Positions 18,041 to 25,977 of a stretch of 64,000 nt of DNA are shown piece after piece (position 1 is the stretch's first letter; each line of letters starts with the position of its first letter). Origin of the DNA: JAVKMO01 sp031539345 (lineage in GTDB: Bacteria; Bacteroidota; Bacteroidia; Chitinophagales; Chitinophagaceae); contig JAVKMO010000003.1 in the NCBI GenBank assembly GCA_031539345.1, positions 1-64,000 on the forward strand, read 5' to 3'. The position numbers were made by a program, and so were the translations under genes. The notes beneath the pieces are model-generated. The model was not told where the DNA came from. It did no database searches and saw only the letters and a list, made by a program, of their open reading frames with translations.

Positions 18041-18055
18041 GGGGGGGGCGGGGGG
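18041..18055. other. G8-C-G6 homopolymer tract
   Basis: Eight G (18041-18048), one C and six G (18050-18055) occur just 2 bp beyond the stop codon of toxin 2, in otherwise AT-rich DNA. The spacer 17825-18057 holds nothing else I can name. The tract could form a G-quadruplex, could vary in length, or could be an artefact of poly-G sequencing reads. Confidence 0.7.
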
Positions 18056-18057
18056 AT

Positions 18058-18270
18058 TTATTGGTGGTCAGAGATTTCTGTAACGATGAAAACACCTTGA
18101 AAAATATGCCCTATTGCCCTATATTTTTTGTTCAATCTGGAATAATAAATGTTGGAATTTTTAGGTAATCTTTTCTTGAAATCAACAACGTAAAACAAAT
18201 CTTGTTCTATGTGTTTTTTTGCCTTTAAATATAGTTTTTCGATTCCTCGCGATTGAACGTATTCAACCAC
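18058..18270 (-). CDS. RelE/ParE-like toxin of TA pair 2
   Basis: A 70-residue basic protein from the GTG at 18270, with the core RLNKKYRAIG and the C-terminus FIVTEISDHQ seen in small RelE/ParE-superfamily toxins, which cut mRNA or poison gyrase. It aligns with the damaged toxin at 16872-17081. The frame is open further upstream to 18327, and alignment with copy 1 suggests about 10 more N-terminal residues. There is no ATG, GTG or TTG in that stretch, only ATT. Either the protein starts at GTG within the conserved region or its start codon has been lost. The antitoxin gene ends 22 bp upstream. Confidence 0.6.
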   Translation of the reverse strand: MVEYVQSRGIEKLYLKAKKHIEQDLFYVVDFKKRLPKNSNIYYSRLNKKYRAIGHIFQGVFIVTEISDHQ

Positions 18271-18292
18271 CTCTTTACGCTCTTTAACAATC

Positions 18293-18514
18293 CTAGTAGT
18301 TAGCGTAATATCCTTGAAAATTTTCTAATTCATTAAGTCCTTTTTTAATCGATTGTTTGATTTTTTTTTTCGATTCATTTGACAATTTTTCAAGTTCTGT
18401 TGCGTATAACGCAACCGGATTGATTGCCTTTGTTAGTGTTTGATACAGTTCTTCAATGGTAGAAAATTCTGTTGCAGACAATTTAATGTCTTGTTGAATC
18501 GTAATGGTTGTCAT
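18293..18514 (-). CDS. Antitoxin of TA pair 2
   Basis: A 73-residue protein starting MTTITIQQDIKLSATEF, with a helical, lysine- and glutamate-rich C-terminal half. It is paralogous to the antitoxin at 17081-17284 by its N-terminus and by the leader DNA, but the rest has diverged strongly. As the first gene of the pair it is expected to neutralise the toxin and to repress the shared-type promoter upstream. The gene ends in TAG immediately before the region where the toxin start should lie. Confidence 0.68.
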   Translation of the reverse strand: MTTITIQQDIKLSATEFSTIEELYQTLTKAINPVALYATELEKLSNESKKKIKQSIKKGLNELENFQGYYANY

Positions 18515-18595
18515 AAAAAAAATTATTTGTTTCTTGACTTGTTCGTTGTCATTTCATTCTGCAAGTATAAAAATCTTCAGGTTCTTTTCGGTCAT
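18497..18595. repeat. Shared TA leader repeat, copy B
   Basis: Matches 17267-17365 at 96 of 99 positions and includes the first codons of the antitoxin gene. The match ends at 18595. Beyond it, this copy lacks the terminator module that follows in copy A. Confidence 0.85.
18562..18569 (-). promoter_or_regulatory. Candidate -7 promoter box for TA operon 2
   Basis: The minus strand reads TATACTTG then CAGAATG, one mismatch from the Bacteroidota TAnnTTTG box and in the same position as in TA leader copy A. It lies about 48 bp upstream of the antitoxin ATG. Confidence 0.42.
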
Positions 18596-18630
18596 TTGCA
18601 TATCAAGTGAAAACAACTGACACAAGGTAC

Positions 18631-18657
18631 AAAATCAAAGAAACTGGTTTTGATTTT
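18631..18657 (-). terminator. Weak AT-rich hairpin downstream of marC
   Basis: AAAATCAAA (18631-18639) and TTTGATTTT (18649-18657) form a 9-bp stem with a 9-base loop, 27 bp after the marC stop codon. It has few G-C pairs and no clean T run, so it may be only a weak terminator. Confidence 0.35.
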
Positions 18658-18683
18658 AAAGGTATAAAATTAGTCTCGCTCTT

Positions 18684-19268
18684 TTATTTCTTAATAATAA
18701 AAGCCAAGTTGGTAGAGAAAATTTTAACTGCAATGGCTAAAAGAATAACGCCAAAAAATTTTCTTGTTGCTAATAAGCCAGATTTTCCCAATAATTTTTC
18801 TATCCATTTAAGGGATTTTAAGACAGCATAAATTAAAACCAAATTACCCAAAATGGCGAGCAAAATAGTGATGTTATGATAGTTGGCTTTGAGGGAAATA
18901 ATAGTTGTTAAAGTTCCTGAACCAGCAATAAGAGGAAAGGCTAATGGCACAATCGAATTGCCTGCGTGTTGTCCGTCTGACTTAAAAAATTCTATGCCAA
19001 GCACCATTTCTAAGCCCAAAATAAAAATAACAAAAGAACCTGCAACAGCAAAAGATTGAACATCAACACCTAAAATGTCTAAAAATTGCTGCCCAACAAA
19101 GAGGAATAAAATCATCAAACTACCCGAAACGGTTGTAGCTTTAAATTCTTTAAGTGTGCCACCTTGTTTGGCTTTGATGGTAATTAAAATGGGAATGCTG
19201 CCGACAATATCAACGACAGCAAAGAGGGTGAAAAAAACGGTTAAAAATTCATTCAGATTGAGTTGCAT
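18684..19268 (-). CDS. MarC-family inner-membrane protein
   Basis: A 194-residue protein with six predicted membrane segments and the family pattern FFTLFAVVDIVGSIPILI at the N-terminus and IVPLAFPLIAGSGTLTTII in the middle. The family was named from the E. coli mar locus, but no antibiotic-resistance role has held up and its transport function is unknown. It sits between the TA operons and the restriction-modification genes in the same direction. It has no obvious functional link to them. Confidence 0.88.
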   Translation of the reverse strand: MQLNLNEFLTVFFTLFAVVDIVGSIPILITIKAKQGGTLKEFKATTVSGSLMILFLFVGQQFLDILGVDVQSFAVAGSFVIFILGLEMVLGIEFFKSDGQHAGNSIVPLAFPLIAGSGTLTTIISLKANYHNITILLAILGNLVLIYAVLKSLKWIEKLLGKSGLLATRKFFGVILLAIAVKIFSTNLAFIIKK

Positions 19269-19383
19269 ATTTTTTTTGTGCTAAACTAATTTTTACGAGA
19301 AGGCGACAAAATGGAATCTAAAATAGTTTTTTGAAGATTTCAACTACGGTCGTATTTTACTAGCAGTACCCAATACGTTCATT

Positions 19384-19912
19384 TTATTTCTTCTTGGGCA
19401 TCGGTAAACCAAGTCGATCAAGAGGAATAAACTCAAAATAATAGGCACATCTCACACTAATAATATAGTCTAATACATCTTTATATTCAGGTTTTTGAAA
19501 CCACCGATTCAATAAATATAAATACTCAACATCAATATTTAATCTTGACAATAGTTTCTGATATTGCTTCTTTTTGAAATCACAAGTTTGCAGTTTTTCA
19601 TCGACCGAACCCGGAACTTGTTGAAATTTGCATTCAATGATAAATAGGGTGTTTTTAATTTTTACAAAAATACTATCATCTGGCAATAGCTTTTTTGAAA
19701 TAATCAATTTCCAATCAACATTTTGTTGTTCAAGAAATTTGTAGAATCGATGTTTTTTAAAAATTCTTGCTACTTCTTTTTTGTCATAATAAACGATACC
19801 ATCCTTTACAAAATATCCTTTTTGCAAGTTTAAAAAAGTTGTCAAATCAGTTTTACCCCTCAAAGACTAAACCTGTTTTTGTATTAGCTCCACCAATTCC
19901 TTTATGTTTCAT
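19384..19912 (-). pseudogene. Type II restriction endonuclease, frameshifted near its N-terminus
   Basis: An ATG at 19912 overlaps the methyltransferase stop codon as ATGA and opens a frame reading MKHKGIGGANTKTGLVFEG. It stops at once at TAA, just past a GGGG run (CCCC at 19856-19859 on the plus strand). Removing one G joins it to the long downstream frame (KTDLTTFLNLQKGYF onward), giving 175 residues. The downstream part has PD-(D/E)xK features: DDSIFVKIKNTLFIIECK supplies the Asp and the ExK pair, followed by a GSVDEKLQTCDFKKKQY segment. Without the fix only a TTG start at 19863 is available. It is therefore an inactivated or phase-variable nuclease, or the run contains a sequence error. 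Specificity is unknown. Confidence 0.75.
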
Positions 19913-20796
19913 GCAATATCAAATAAGTTAAATTGTTGGTCAAGAGCTGTATATCGTTTAACAGTCAAGTCAATATATTCTTGGCTCATCTCAATTCCAA
20001 TATATTTCCTTTGTCCAATTTGTTTTGCAGCAATACCTGTAGTACCACTTCCATTAAAAGGGTCGAGAATAATATTTCCTGGATTTGTTGAAGCAAGTAT
20101 AATTCTCTTCAAAAGTGCAAGTGGTTTTTGTGTTGGGTGTTTACCTTGTTCTTTTTCTCTTTGCGCTGTTGTTGGAATACTCCAGACACTTCGCATTTGT
20201 GTTTGAGGCTTTTTAATCGAATCTTCTGAAAATGGTCCATCTTTCATTAATTCATAATTGAATGTGTGCTTTGCTTTTTTGTCTTTTCTTGCCCATAGTA
20301 ATGTTTCATGAGAAGCAGTAAAAAATCTACAACTTAGATTCGGTGCTGCATTGGGCTTAAACCAACTAATGTCATTTAGAATATGAAAATCAAGTTTTTG
20401 TAGAAGAAAGCCACATTGATAAATTGAATGGTATGTTCCGCTAATCCAAATAGATCCTTCTGGTTTTAAAATACGTCTGCATGCTAAAATCCAAGCCTCA
20501 TGAAATTTCAAATCCTCATCGAACCCATTTGATTTGTCCCAATTTCCTTTATTAACACCGACCATTTTTCCATTTTGACAAGAGAAACCATCATTAGAAA
20601 GCAGATAAGGAGGATCAGCAAAAATCATATCAACACAATTATCGGGAAGATTTGACATCAACTCTAAACTATCGTTATGATATAAAACAAAATCATGTTG
20701 TTGAAAGACTGTCTTTATATTTTTCGCACCGCTGTTTTCAGAACTATGACCAAAAATAGAGTCCATGATTGCATTATTTGTGGCATTATATTCCAT
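19909..20796 (-). CDS. DNA adenine methyltransferase of a type II restriction-modification system
   Basis: A 295-residue beta-class amino-methyltransferase: the catalytic motif DPPY comes first (MIFADPPYLLSNDG, about residue 60), and the S-adenosylmethionine motif comes near the C-terminus (LDPFNGSGTTG, about 255). A KHPTQKP motif lies just before the second. The N-terminal part resembles M.DpnA/HinfI-type N6-adenine enzymes (for example the NKGNWDK and APNLSCRFFTASHETLLWARK patterns, read by eye). It is intact and overlaps the nuclease start by ATGA, so the pair was translationally coupled. With the nuclease broken it may now act as a lone methylase. Confidence 0.9.
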   Translation of the reverse strand: MEYNATNNAIMDSIFGHSSENSGAKNIKTVFQQHDFVLYHNDSLELMSNLPDNCVDMIFADPPYLLSNDGFSCQNGKMVGVNKGNWDKSNGFDEDLKFHEAWILACRRILKPEGSIWISGTYHSIYQCGFLLQKLDFHILNDISWFKPNAAPNLSCRFFTASHETLLWARKDKKAKHTFNYELMKDGPFSEDSIKKPQTQMRSVWSIPTTAQREKEQGKHPTQKPLALLKRIILASTNPGNIILDPFNGSGTTGIAAKQIGQRKYIGIEMSQEYIDLTVKRYTALDQQFNLFDIA

Positions 20797-20885
20797 TGCT
20801 TTTTTGTCTAATTGTTAGTAAAAATAATTAAAAAAATTCTCGCCTTGTGTTAAAAAAAGTTTGGTTCAAATGCAATGCTATAAAA

Positions 20886-21878
20886 CTACACGCAATGTGC
20901 AGAAGGCGTTGTGTCTAAAGAAACAAAATTATTGTCTAAGGCTTGGTAATAGGCGTTCATCGCAATCATGCCTGCATTGTCGGTGCAATATTCAAAAGGA
21001 GGAATAAAATAAGAATAGTTTTTTTGAATACACATGATTTCAAAATTTTTACGCAATAAGGAGTTTGCCGCAACGCCACCAGCAAGACATAAATTGGTGA
21101 TGTTGTTTTCTTTTGCAGCAAGAAATAATTTGTCTAATAAAATAGTAACAATGCTTGTTTGAATCGAAGCACATAAGTCATGTAAATTATCTTGGATAAA
21201 ATGCTCGTTGATTTGCATTTGCTTTTGTATAAAATATAAAATGGACGTTTTTAATCCACTAAAACTGTAATTATATTGAGGCATATTTGGTTTTGCAAAC
21301 GTAAAAATAGGCTTCCCTTTTTGAGCAAGTTGGTCAATCAAAACGCCACCAGGATAAGACAGTCCTAATATTTTTGCACTTTTATCAAAAGCCTCTCCTG
21401 CTGCATCATCGATGGTTGTACCAATGCTTTTAAACGTATTAAAATTGGTACAAATAAAAATTTGTGTATGTCCCCCACTCACGGTTAAGCACAAAAAAGG
21501 AAATGCAGGTTTTTGTTGTGGAATAAAGTTGGCACTCACGTGAGCATGAATATGATTAACACCGATTAAGGGTTTTTGATGAACCAAAGCGAGTGATTTT
21601 GTAAAACACGCACCCACCAATAAAGACCCAACAAGACCAGGCATTTGCGTGAATGCAAATACGTCAATGTTAGACAAAATGCAATTACTTTTTTTTAACG
21701 CTGCATCAACGACAGACACGATATGTTGTGTATGAATGCGTGAGGCAAGTTCGGGAATTACGCCGCCATAAATTTGATGTGCGTGCTGTGTAACAATAAT
21801 GTTACTTGTAATCACACCATCTTCGCAAATGGCTGCACTTGTTTCATCGCAAGAAGTTTCTACGGCTAAAATTCTCAT
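20886..21878 (-). CDS. tsaD: tRNA N6-threonylcarbamoyladenosine transferase TsaD
   Basis: Transfers the threonylcarbamoyl group to A37 of ANN-decoding tRNAs, with TsaB, TsaE and TsaC elsewhere. The 330-residue cytosolic protein begins MRILAVETSCDETSAA, typical of the ASKHA-fold family. It has the metal-binding HIHAH motif near 109-113, the CLTVSGGHTQ phosphate loop and the LAGGVAANSLLR motif. Its ATG overlaps the stop codon of rdgB by four bases (ATGA), so the two are co-translated. Confidence 0.96.
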   Translation of the reverse strand: MRILAVETSCDETSAAICEDGVITSNIIVTQHAHQIYGGVIPELASRIHTQHIVSVVDAALKKSNCILSNIDVFAFTQMPGLVGSLLVGACFTKSLALVHQKPLIGVNHIHAHVSANFIPQQKPAFPFLCLTVSGGHTQIFICTNFNTFKSIGTTIDDAAGEAFDKSAKILGLSYPGGVLIDQLAQKGKPIFTFAKPNMPQYNYSFSGLKTSILYFIQKQMQINEHFIQDNLHDLCASIQTSIVTILLDKLFLAAKENNITNLCLAGGVAANSLLRKNFEIMCIQKNYSYFIPPFEYCTDNAGMIAMNAYYQALDNNFVSLDTTPSAHCV

Positions 21879-22453
21879 TGTTGTTGTAAAAATTGAATGA
21901 ATTGTTGAAGGGCTTTTTCACGATGGCTAAATGTTTTTTTCTCTGCCAATGTCATTTCACCAAAACTTTTTGTGCTTCCATCAGGGCAAAAAACAGCATC
22001 ATAACCAAACCCATTTGTGCCTTTTTGTTCTTCTAAAATAATGCCTTTGCAAATACCCGTAAAAAAATGTTTTTGTTTTTTGTAATAACAACAAATCACC
22101 GTTTTAAATTGGGCTTGTCTTTGTTGAGTGCCTTTTAAATTGGTTAATAATTTATCGATATTGTTCGTCATGTTGCAATCATCTCCTGCATATCTGGCGG
22201 ACCTTACACCAGGTTCACCGTTTAATACGTTTACTTCTAAGCCGGTATCTTCTGCAAAAATGGCGTATTGTGTCAATGGAATAATAAAATCAACTTTTGC
22301 CTGTGCATTTTTTTCTATGGTATCAAAAGGTTCTGGAATAATGTTTGTAATGCCAATATCTTCAAGCGTATAACACAGAATATGATCTGGCATACTGCCC
22401 ATAATTTCTTTGATTTTATTTTTATTATTTGTTGCAAATACAAAATTGTTCAT
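21875..22453 (-). CDS. rdgB: dITP/XTP pyrophosphatase (RdgB/HAM1)
   Basis: Removes non-canonical purine nucleotides (ITP, dITP, XTP) by hydrolysis to the monophosphate, protecting DNA. The 192-residue protein shows FATNNKNKIKEI at the N-terminus, FAEDTGLEVNVLNGEPGVRSARYAG-type motifs around residue 65-90, and GFGYDAVFCPDG with the SHREKALQ tail. The length is normal. It is the first gene of a two-gene unit with tsaD. The spacer 22454-22748 towards the divergent OmpA-like gene holds no recognised gene or clear promoter box. Confidence 0.95.
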   Translation of the reverse strand: MNNFVFATNNKNKIKEIMGSMPDHILCYTLEDIGITNIIPEPFDTIEKNAQAKVDFIIPLTQYAIFAEDTGLEVNVLNGEPGVRSARYAGDDCNMTNNIDKLLTNLKGTQQRQAQFKTVICCYYKKQKHFFTGICKGIILEEQKGTNGFGYDAVFCPDGSTKSFGEMTLAEKKTFSHREKALQQFIQFLQQQ

Positions 22454-22748
22454 ACTTGAATAGAGATCTCAATAAAAAATGTTTCATTCAATGTTTGTTG
22501 CAAGAAAATCTTTTTAAGAAAATAGAGGTGATTGATTTTGAAAAATTGAAGTGTAAAAAATAGACATTCTCAATTTGGTGATACCATACAAAAACGCTGT
22601 CATTCAATACCATTGCAAGATGCAATTGTTTTAAAAAAAAGTTTCCTCATGCACCTTTGTTTTTGTTGTGTGTATAATACATCAAGTCAATGCTTCTGAT
22701 TTTTTTAGTTTAGGGGCAATTTTTTATTTTCTATAAAAACTCATTGCT

Positions 22749-23741
22749 ATGCGTTTCTCTTTTTCTTTTTTGATTCTTTTTATTTCGTTATCTGTTTTTT
22801 CTCCTTTTCTTAAGGCACAGTCTATAAGCCCTTTTGAACCCAAGGGCATGATTCAAAACCCAGCCGACATGAAGGATAAAACATATAATTTCTTTTTATC
22901 GAAACGATTTAAAACAGCAACACAACAAAGAGATTCTGTGCACAAAGACTTGGTCAAAACAAAAGTTTTGTTTGGAAAAGATTCTACGCAACGCAATGCG
23001 ATAAAAGATTCTTTAACTACCGCCTTCAACGAACTCACTAAACAACACCAAACACTCACGAAATCTGCGGCACGTTTGGCAGAAGACAATAAATTATTAA
23101 ATAAAAAGTTTTCTGAATTTATCGAATCTTCTACAAGCAATACCGATAAAATGAACCTTGCTTTAGAACAAAAAAATAGAGAGTTAGAGCAAAAAAACAA
23201 AGATTTAGAAGAGCGTGAAGCAAGACTCAAAGAGTTAGAACTTGTATCCCGTAAGCAAGATTCTATTAGCAAAGCATTAAAAAATTTAATTCATAAAGCC
23301 TTATTGAATTTCAATAACAAGGAACTGACCATCGAATTAAAAAATGGTAAAGTTTATATTTCATTTAGTGATGAATTTTTGTTTAAATCAGGCAGTGCAG
23401 ATGTTGAAAATAAGGGTTTAGACGCTTTGAGAAAAGTGGCTGAAGTGATTAACGCAGACGATAAAATTGGCGTATTAATCGAAGGTCATACAGATAACGT
23501 TCCTCTCAAATCACCCCGTTTAAAAGACAATTGGGATTTGAGTGCGGCAAGGTCATTAAGTGTGGTTCGTTTACTCAGTGAATCTTACCATGTTTCTCCA
23601 GAAAAATTAACTGCCGCAGGTCGTGGAGAATTTATGCCTAAAGCAAGTAATGAAACAGCAGAAGGCAAAGCAAAAAACAGACGAATTGAAATTATTCTTA
23701 CGCCAGATTTGTCTGAATTATACGACATGATTTATCAATAA
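22749..23741 (+). CDS. OmpA/MotB-family peptidoglycan-binding protein with coiled coil
   Basis: A 330-residue exported protein: signal peptide (1 to about 23), a long charged helical region (about 55-180) with heptad-like EQKNRELEQKNKDLEER repeats, and a C-terminal OmpA-like domain (about 205-320). That domain contains the peptidoglycan-binding pattern IEGHTDNVPL, then NWDLSAARSLSV and GRGEFMPKASN, ending NRRIEIIL. It lies 36 bp before an FtsE-like gene, so it may work in envelope growth or division. It lacks a beta-barrel, which separates it from true OmpA. Confidence 0.88.
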   Translation: MRFSFSFLILFISLSVFSPFLKAQSISPFEPKGMIQNPADMKDKTYNFFLSKRFKTATQQRDSVHKDLVKTKVLFGKDSTQRNAIKDSLTTAFNELTKQHQTLTKSAARLAEDNKLLNKKFSEFIESSTSNTDKMNLALEQKNRELEQKNKDLEEREARLKELELVSRKQDSISKALKNLIHKALLNFNNKELTIELKNGKVYISFSDEFLFKSGSADVENKGLDALRKVAEVINADDKIGVLIEGHTDNVPLKSPRLKDNWDLSAARSLSVVRLLSESYHVSPEKLTAAGRGEFMPKASNETAEGKAKNRRIEIILTPDLSELYDMIYQ

Positions 23742-23777
23742 CACCTATTTTTTCTTTTCATTTTTGAGATTATTTTT

Positions 23778-24479
23778 ATGACAGAAACTATTGTTCGCAT
23801 TGAAAATGTTAGCATTTATCAAGGTAATGCACTTGTCTTAAAGGACATTAATTTAGATATACAACAAGGAGAGTTTATTTATTTGATTGGAAAAAATGGA
23901 GCAGGAAAATCGAGCTTACTCAAAACTTTGTATGGTGAAATTCCACTCCAAGAAGGTTCAATAGAAATTGTTGGCTTTCAATTACACAAAATTCATTCGT
24001 CCCAACTTCAACACTTACGACGAAATGTTGGCATCATCTTTCAAGACTTTCAATTGTTGATGGATAGAACAATTTTTGAAAATTTAAAATTTGTTCTTCA
24101 AGTAACAAATTGGAAAGACAGCATTCTGATCAACAATAAAATTGAAGAAGTATTAGACAAAGTTGGTTTAACCAATAAAGGTTACAAGATGATTTATGAA
24201 CTGTCTGGGGGTGAGCAACAACGGGTAAACATTGCACGAGCAATTTTAAATAATCCCAAACTCATTATTGCCGACGAACCAACGAATAATTTAGACCCCA
24301 AAACTGCAGACGAAATTATGAACTTGCTTTTGCAAATTTGTAAAGATTACAAATCTTCTGTTTTGATGGGTACACACGAATATTCGCTCATCAGACGTTA
24401 CCCAAACAGAACAATAAAAATTGAAAATACACAACTCATCGACAAAGTAGATAAAGACGAATTGGTATTGTATTTATAG
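23778..24479 (+). CDS. ftsE: FtsE-like ABC transporter ATPase
   Basis: A 233-residue ATP-binding subunit with Walker A GKNGAGKSS (about 38-46), signature LSGGEQQRV (about 143), Walker B LIIADEPTNNLD, and the switch histidine in MGTHEYSL. Sequence and size match FtsE, which with FtsX controls peptidoglycan hydrolases at the division site. FtsX is not adjacent, so the call rests on the ATPase alone; a LolD-like role is the main alternative. Its neighbours are an OmpA/MotB-like wall-binding protein and lpxC-fabZ, both envelope genes. Confidence 0.8.
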   Translation: MTETIVRIENVSIYQGNALVLKDINLDIQQGEFIYLIGKNGAGKSSLLKTLYGEIPLQEGSIEIVGFQLHKIHSSQLQHLRRNVGIIFQDFQLLMDRTIFENLKFVLQVTNWKDSILINNKIEEVLDKVGLTNKGYKMIYELSGGEQQRVNIARAILNNPKLIIADEPTNNLDPKTADEIMNLLLQICKDYKSSVLMGTHEYSLIRRYPNRTIKIENTQLIDKVDKDELVLYL

Positions 24480-24519
24480 TCCCTTGTTTGTTTTCTCTTG
24501 TATAAAAAAACAATATTTT

Positions 24520-25941
24520 ATGATAGCCAACTTTAATCCTCAACAGCAACATACGCTACAAAATTCTTTTTCTCTGCAAGGCAAAGGGTTACATACAGGC
24601 GTAACAACAACCTTGACGGCATTGCCTGCAAATGCAAATTTTGGTATTCAGTTTCAACGCATCGACTTAGCCGACCAGCCTACTGTAAAAGCAGACTGTG
24701 ATTTTGTAAGCGACACGAGCCGCAGCACAGTATTAGAAAATAAAACAGCGAAAATTTCTACCGTAGAACATTTACTTGCCGCACTTGTTGCAAGCGGCGT
24801 AGACAATTGCCTCATTCAAGTTGATAACATAGAAATTCCCATTTTAGATGGCAGTGCAATGCCTTTTATAGAAGCCATAGAACAAGCGGGAATTCAAGAA
24901 CAAGCAGAACAAAAAAAATGGTATCATATTCCTGAGTATTTAGAATTGAATGATGCCGAAAAAAATGCAGAAATGTTGCTTATTCCAAATGATGTTTATC
25001 AAATTCAAACGCATATTGATTTTAATTCTGTTGTGTTAGGCACACAGTCGGCAAGCCTTTCTTCGTTACAGCATTTTAAAAAAGACGTCGCTTCTGCAAG
25101 AACATTTTGCTTTTTGCATGAATTAGAAATTTTACTTCAACATAACTTAATTAAAGGTGGTGATTTTGATAACGCCATTGTGGTTGTTGAAAAAACACCA
25201 AGTCAAGACAGCATTGAAAAACTAGCAAAATTATTTAACAAGCCGAGCATCAAAGTAGAACAAGGTTATCTCAATAATTTAGAACTGCGTTATAGCAACG
25301 AACCAGCACGACACAAATTATTAGACGTGCTTGGCGACCTTGCATTGATTGGCTATCCTATTCAAGGAAAAATTATTGCCACCAGACCAGGACACAAAAC
25401 GAACATTGCTTTTGCGAAAAAAATTAAAGCGTATATCAAACAAAATTTACTTCAAGAAGTTCCACACTACAACCCAGACGAAAAACCAATTTACAGCACG
25501 ACAGACATTTTAAAACGCTTGCCTCACCGCTTCCCTTTTTTATTGGTAGATAAAATTATTGACCTCAAAGAAAAATCGATTGTAGGGATAAAAAACTCAA
25601 CGTTTGACGAACCATTTTATGTAGGTCACTTTCCTGACAATCCTATTTTTCCTGGTGTATTACAAATTGAAGCACTCGCACAAACAGGCGGAATTTTAGC
25701 ATTAAACACAGTACCCGACCCATATAATTACGATACCTATTTTGTAAAAATTGACCAATGTAAATTCAAACAAAAAATTGGTCCGGGCGATACTTTAATT
25801 TTAAAAATGGAGTTTTTAGAACCCATTCGACGTGGACTCTGTATTATGAAAGGAACAATTTTTGTAGGCAAAAAATTATGCACTGAAGCTGTTCTCGTTG
25901 CTCAAATTATCAAAACTCGCAACGATGAAAAAAGTTTATAG
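24520..25941 (+). CDS. lpxC-fabZ: Bifunctional LpxC deacetylase / FabZ dehydratase
   Basis: The first two-thirds (about 1-305 of 473) is UDP-3-O-acyl-N-acetylglucosamine deacetylase, the committed step of lipid A synthesis. Zinc-site segments are seen at TVEHLLAAL and EPARHKLLDVLGDLALIG. The rest (about 325-465) is 3-hydroxyacyl-ACP dehydratase, with LPHRFPFLLVD and the catalytic GHFPDNPIFPGVLQIEA motif. This fusion is characteristic of Bacteroidota. A TTG at 24484 is open in frame but adds an unrelated tail, so the ATG at 24520 is used. The next gene is an LPS-export permease, 36 bp on. Confidence 0.95.
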   Translation: MIANFNPQQQHTLQNSFSLQGKGLHTGVTTTLTALPANANFGIQFQRIDLADQPTVKADCDFVSDTSRSTVLENKTAKISTVEHLLAALVASGVDNCLIQVDNIEIPILDGSAMPFIEAIEQAGIQEQAEQKKWYHIPEYLELNDAEKNAEMLLIPNDVYQIQTHIDFNSVVLGTQSASLSSLQHFKKDVASARTFCFLHELEILLQHNLIKGGDFDNAIVVVEKTPSQDSIEKLAKLFNKPSIKVEQGYLNNLELRYSNEPARHKLLDVLGDLALIGYPIQGKIIATRPGHKTNIAFAKKIKAYIKQNLLQEVPHYNPDEKPIYSTTDILKRLPHRFPFLLVDKIIDLKEKSIVGIKNSTFDEPFYVGHFPDNPIFPGVLQIEALAQTGGILALNTVPDPYNYDTYFVKIDQCKFKQKIGPGDTLILKMEFLEPIRRGLCIMKGTIFVGKKLCTEAVLVAQIIKTRNDEKSL

Positions 25942-25977
25942 CAAAGTATTTTGTTTATTCTTTGAACATCTATCAAG

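Noticed and set aside
22853..23272. 139-codon minus-strand reading frame
   Set aside because: Antisense to the coiled-coil region of the OmpA/MotB-like gene; the repeated Ser, Leu and Phe content mirrors the Lys/Glu-rich repeat.
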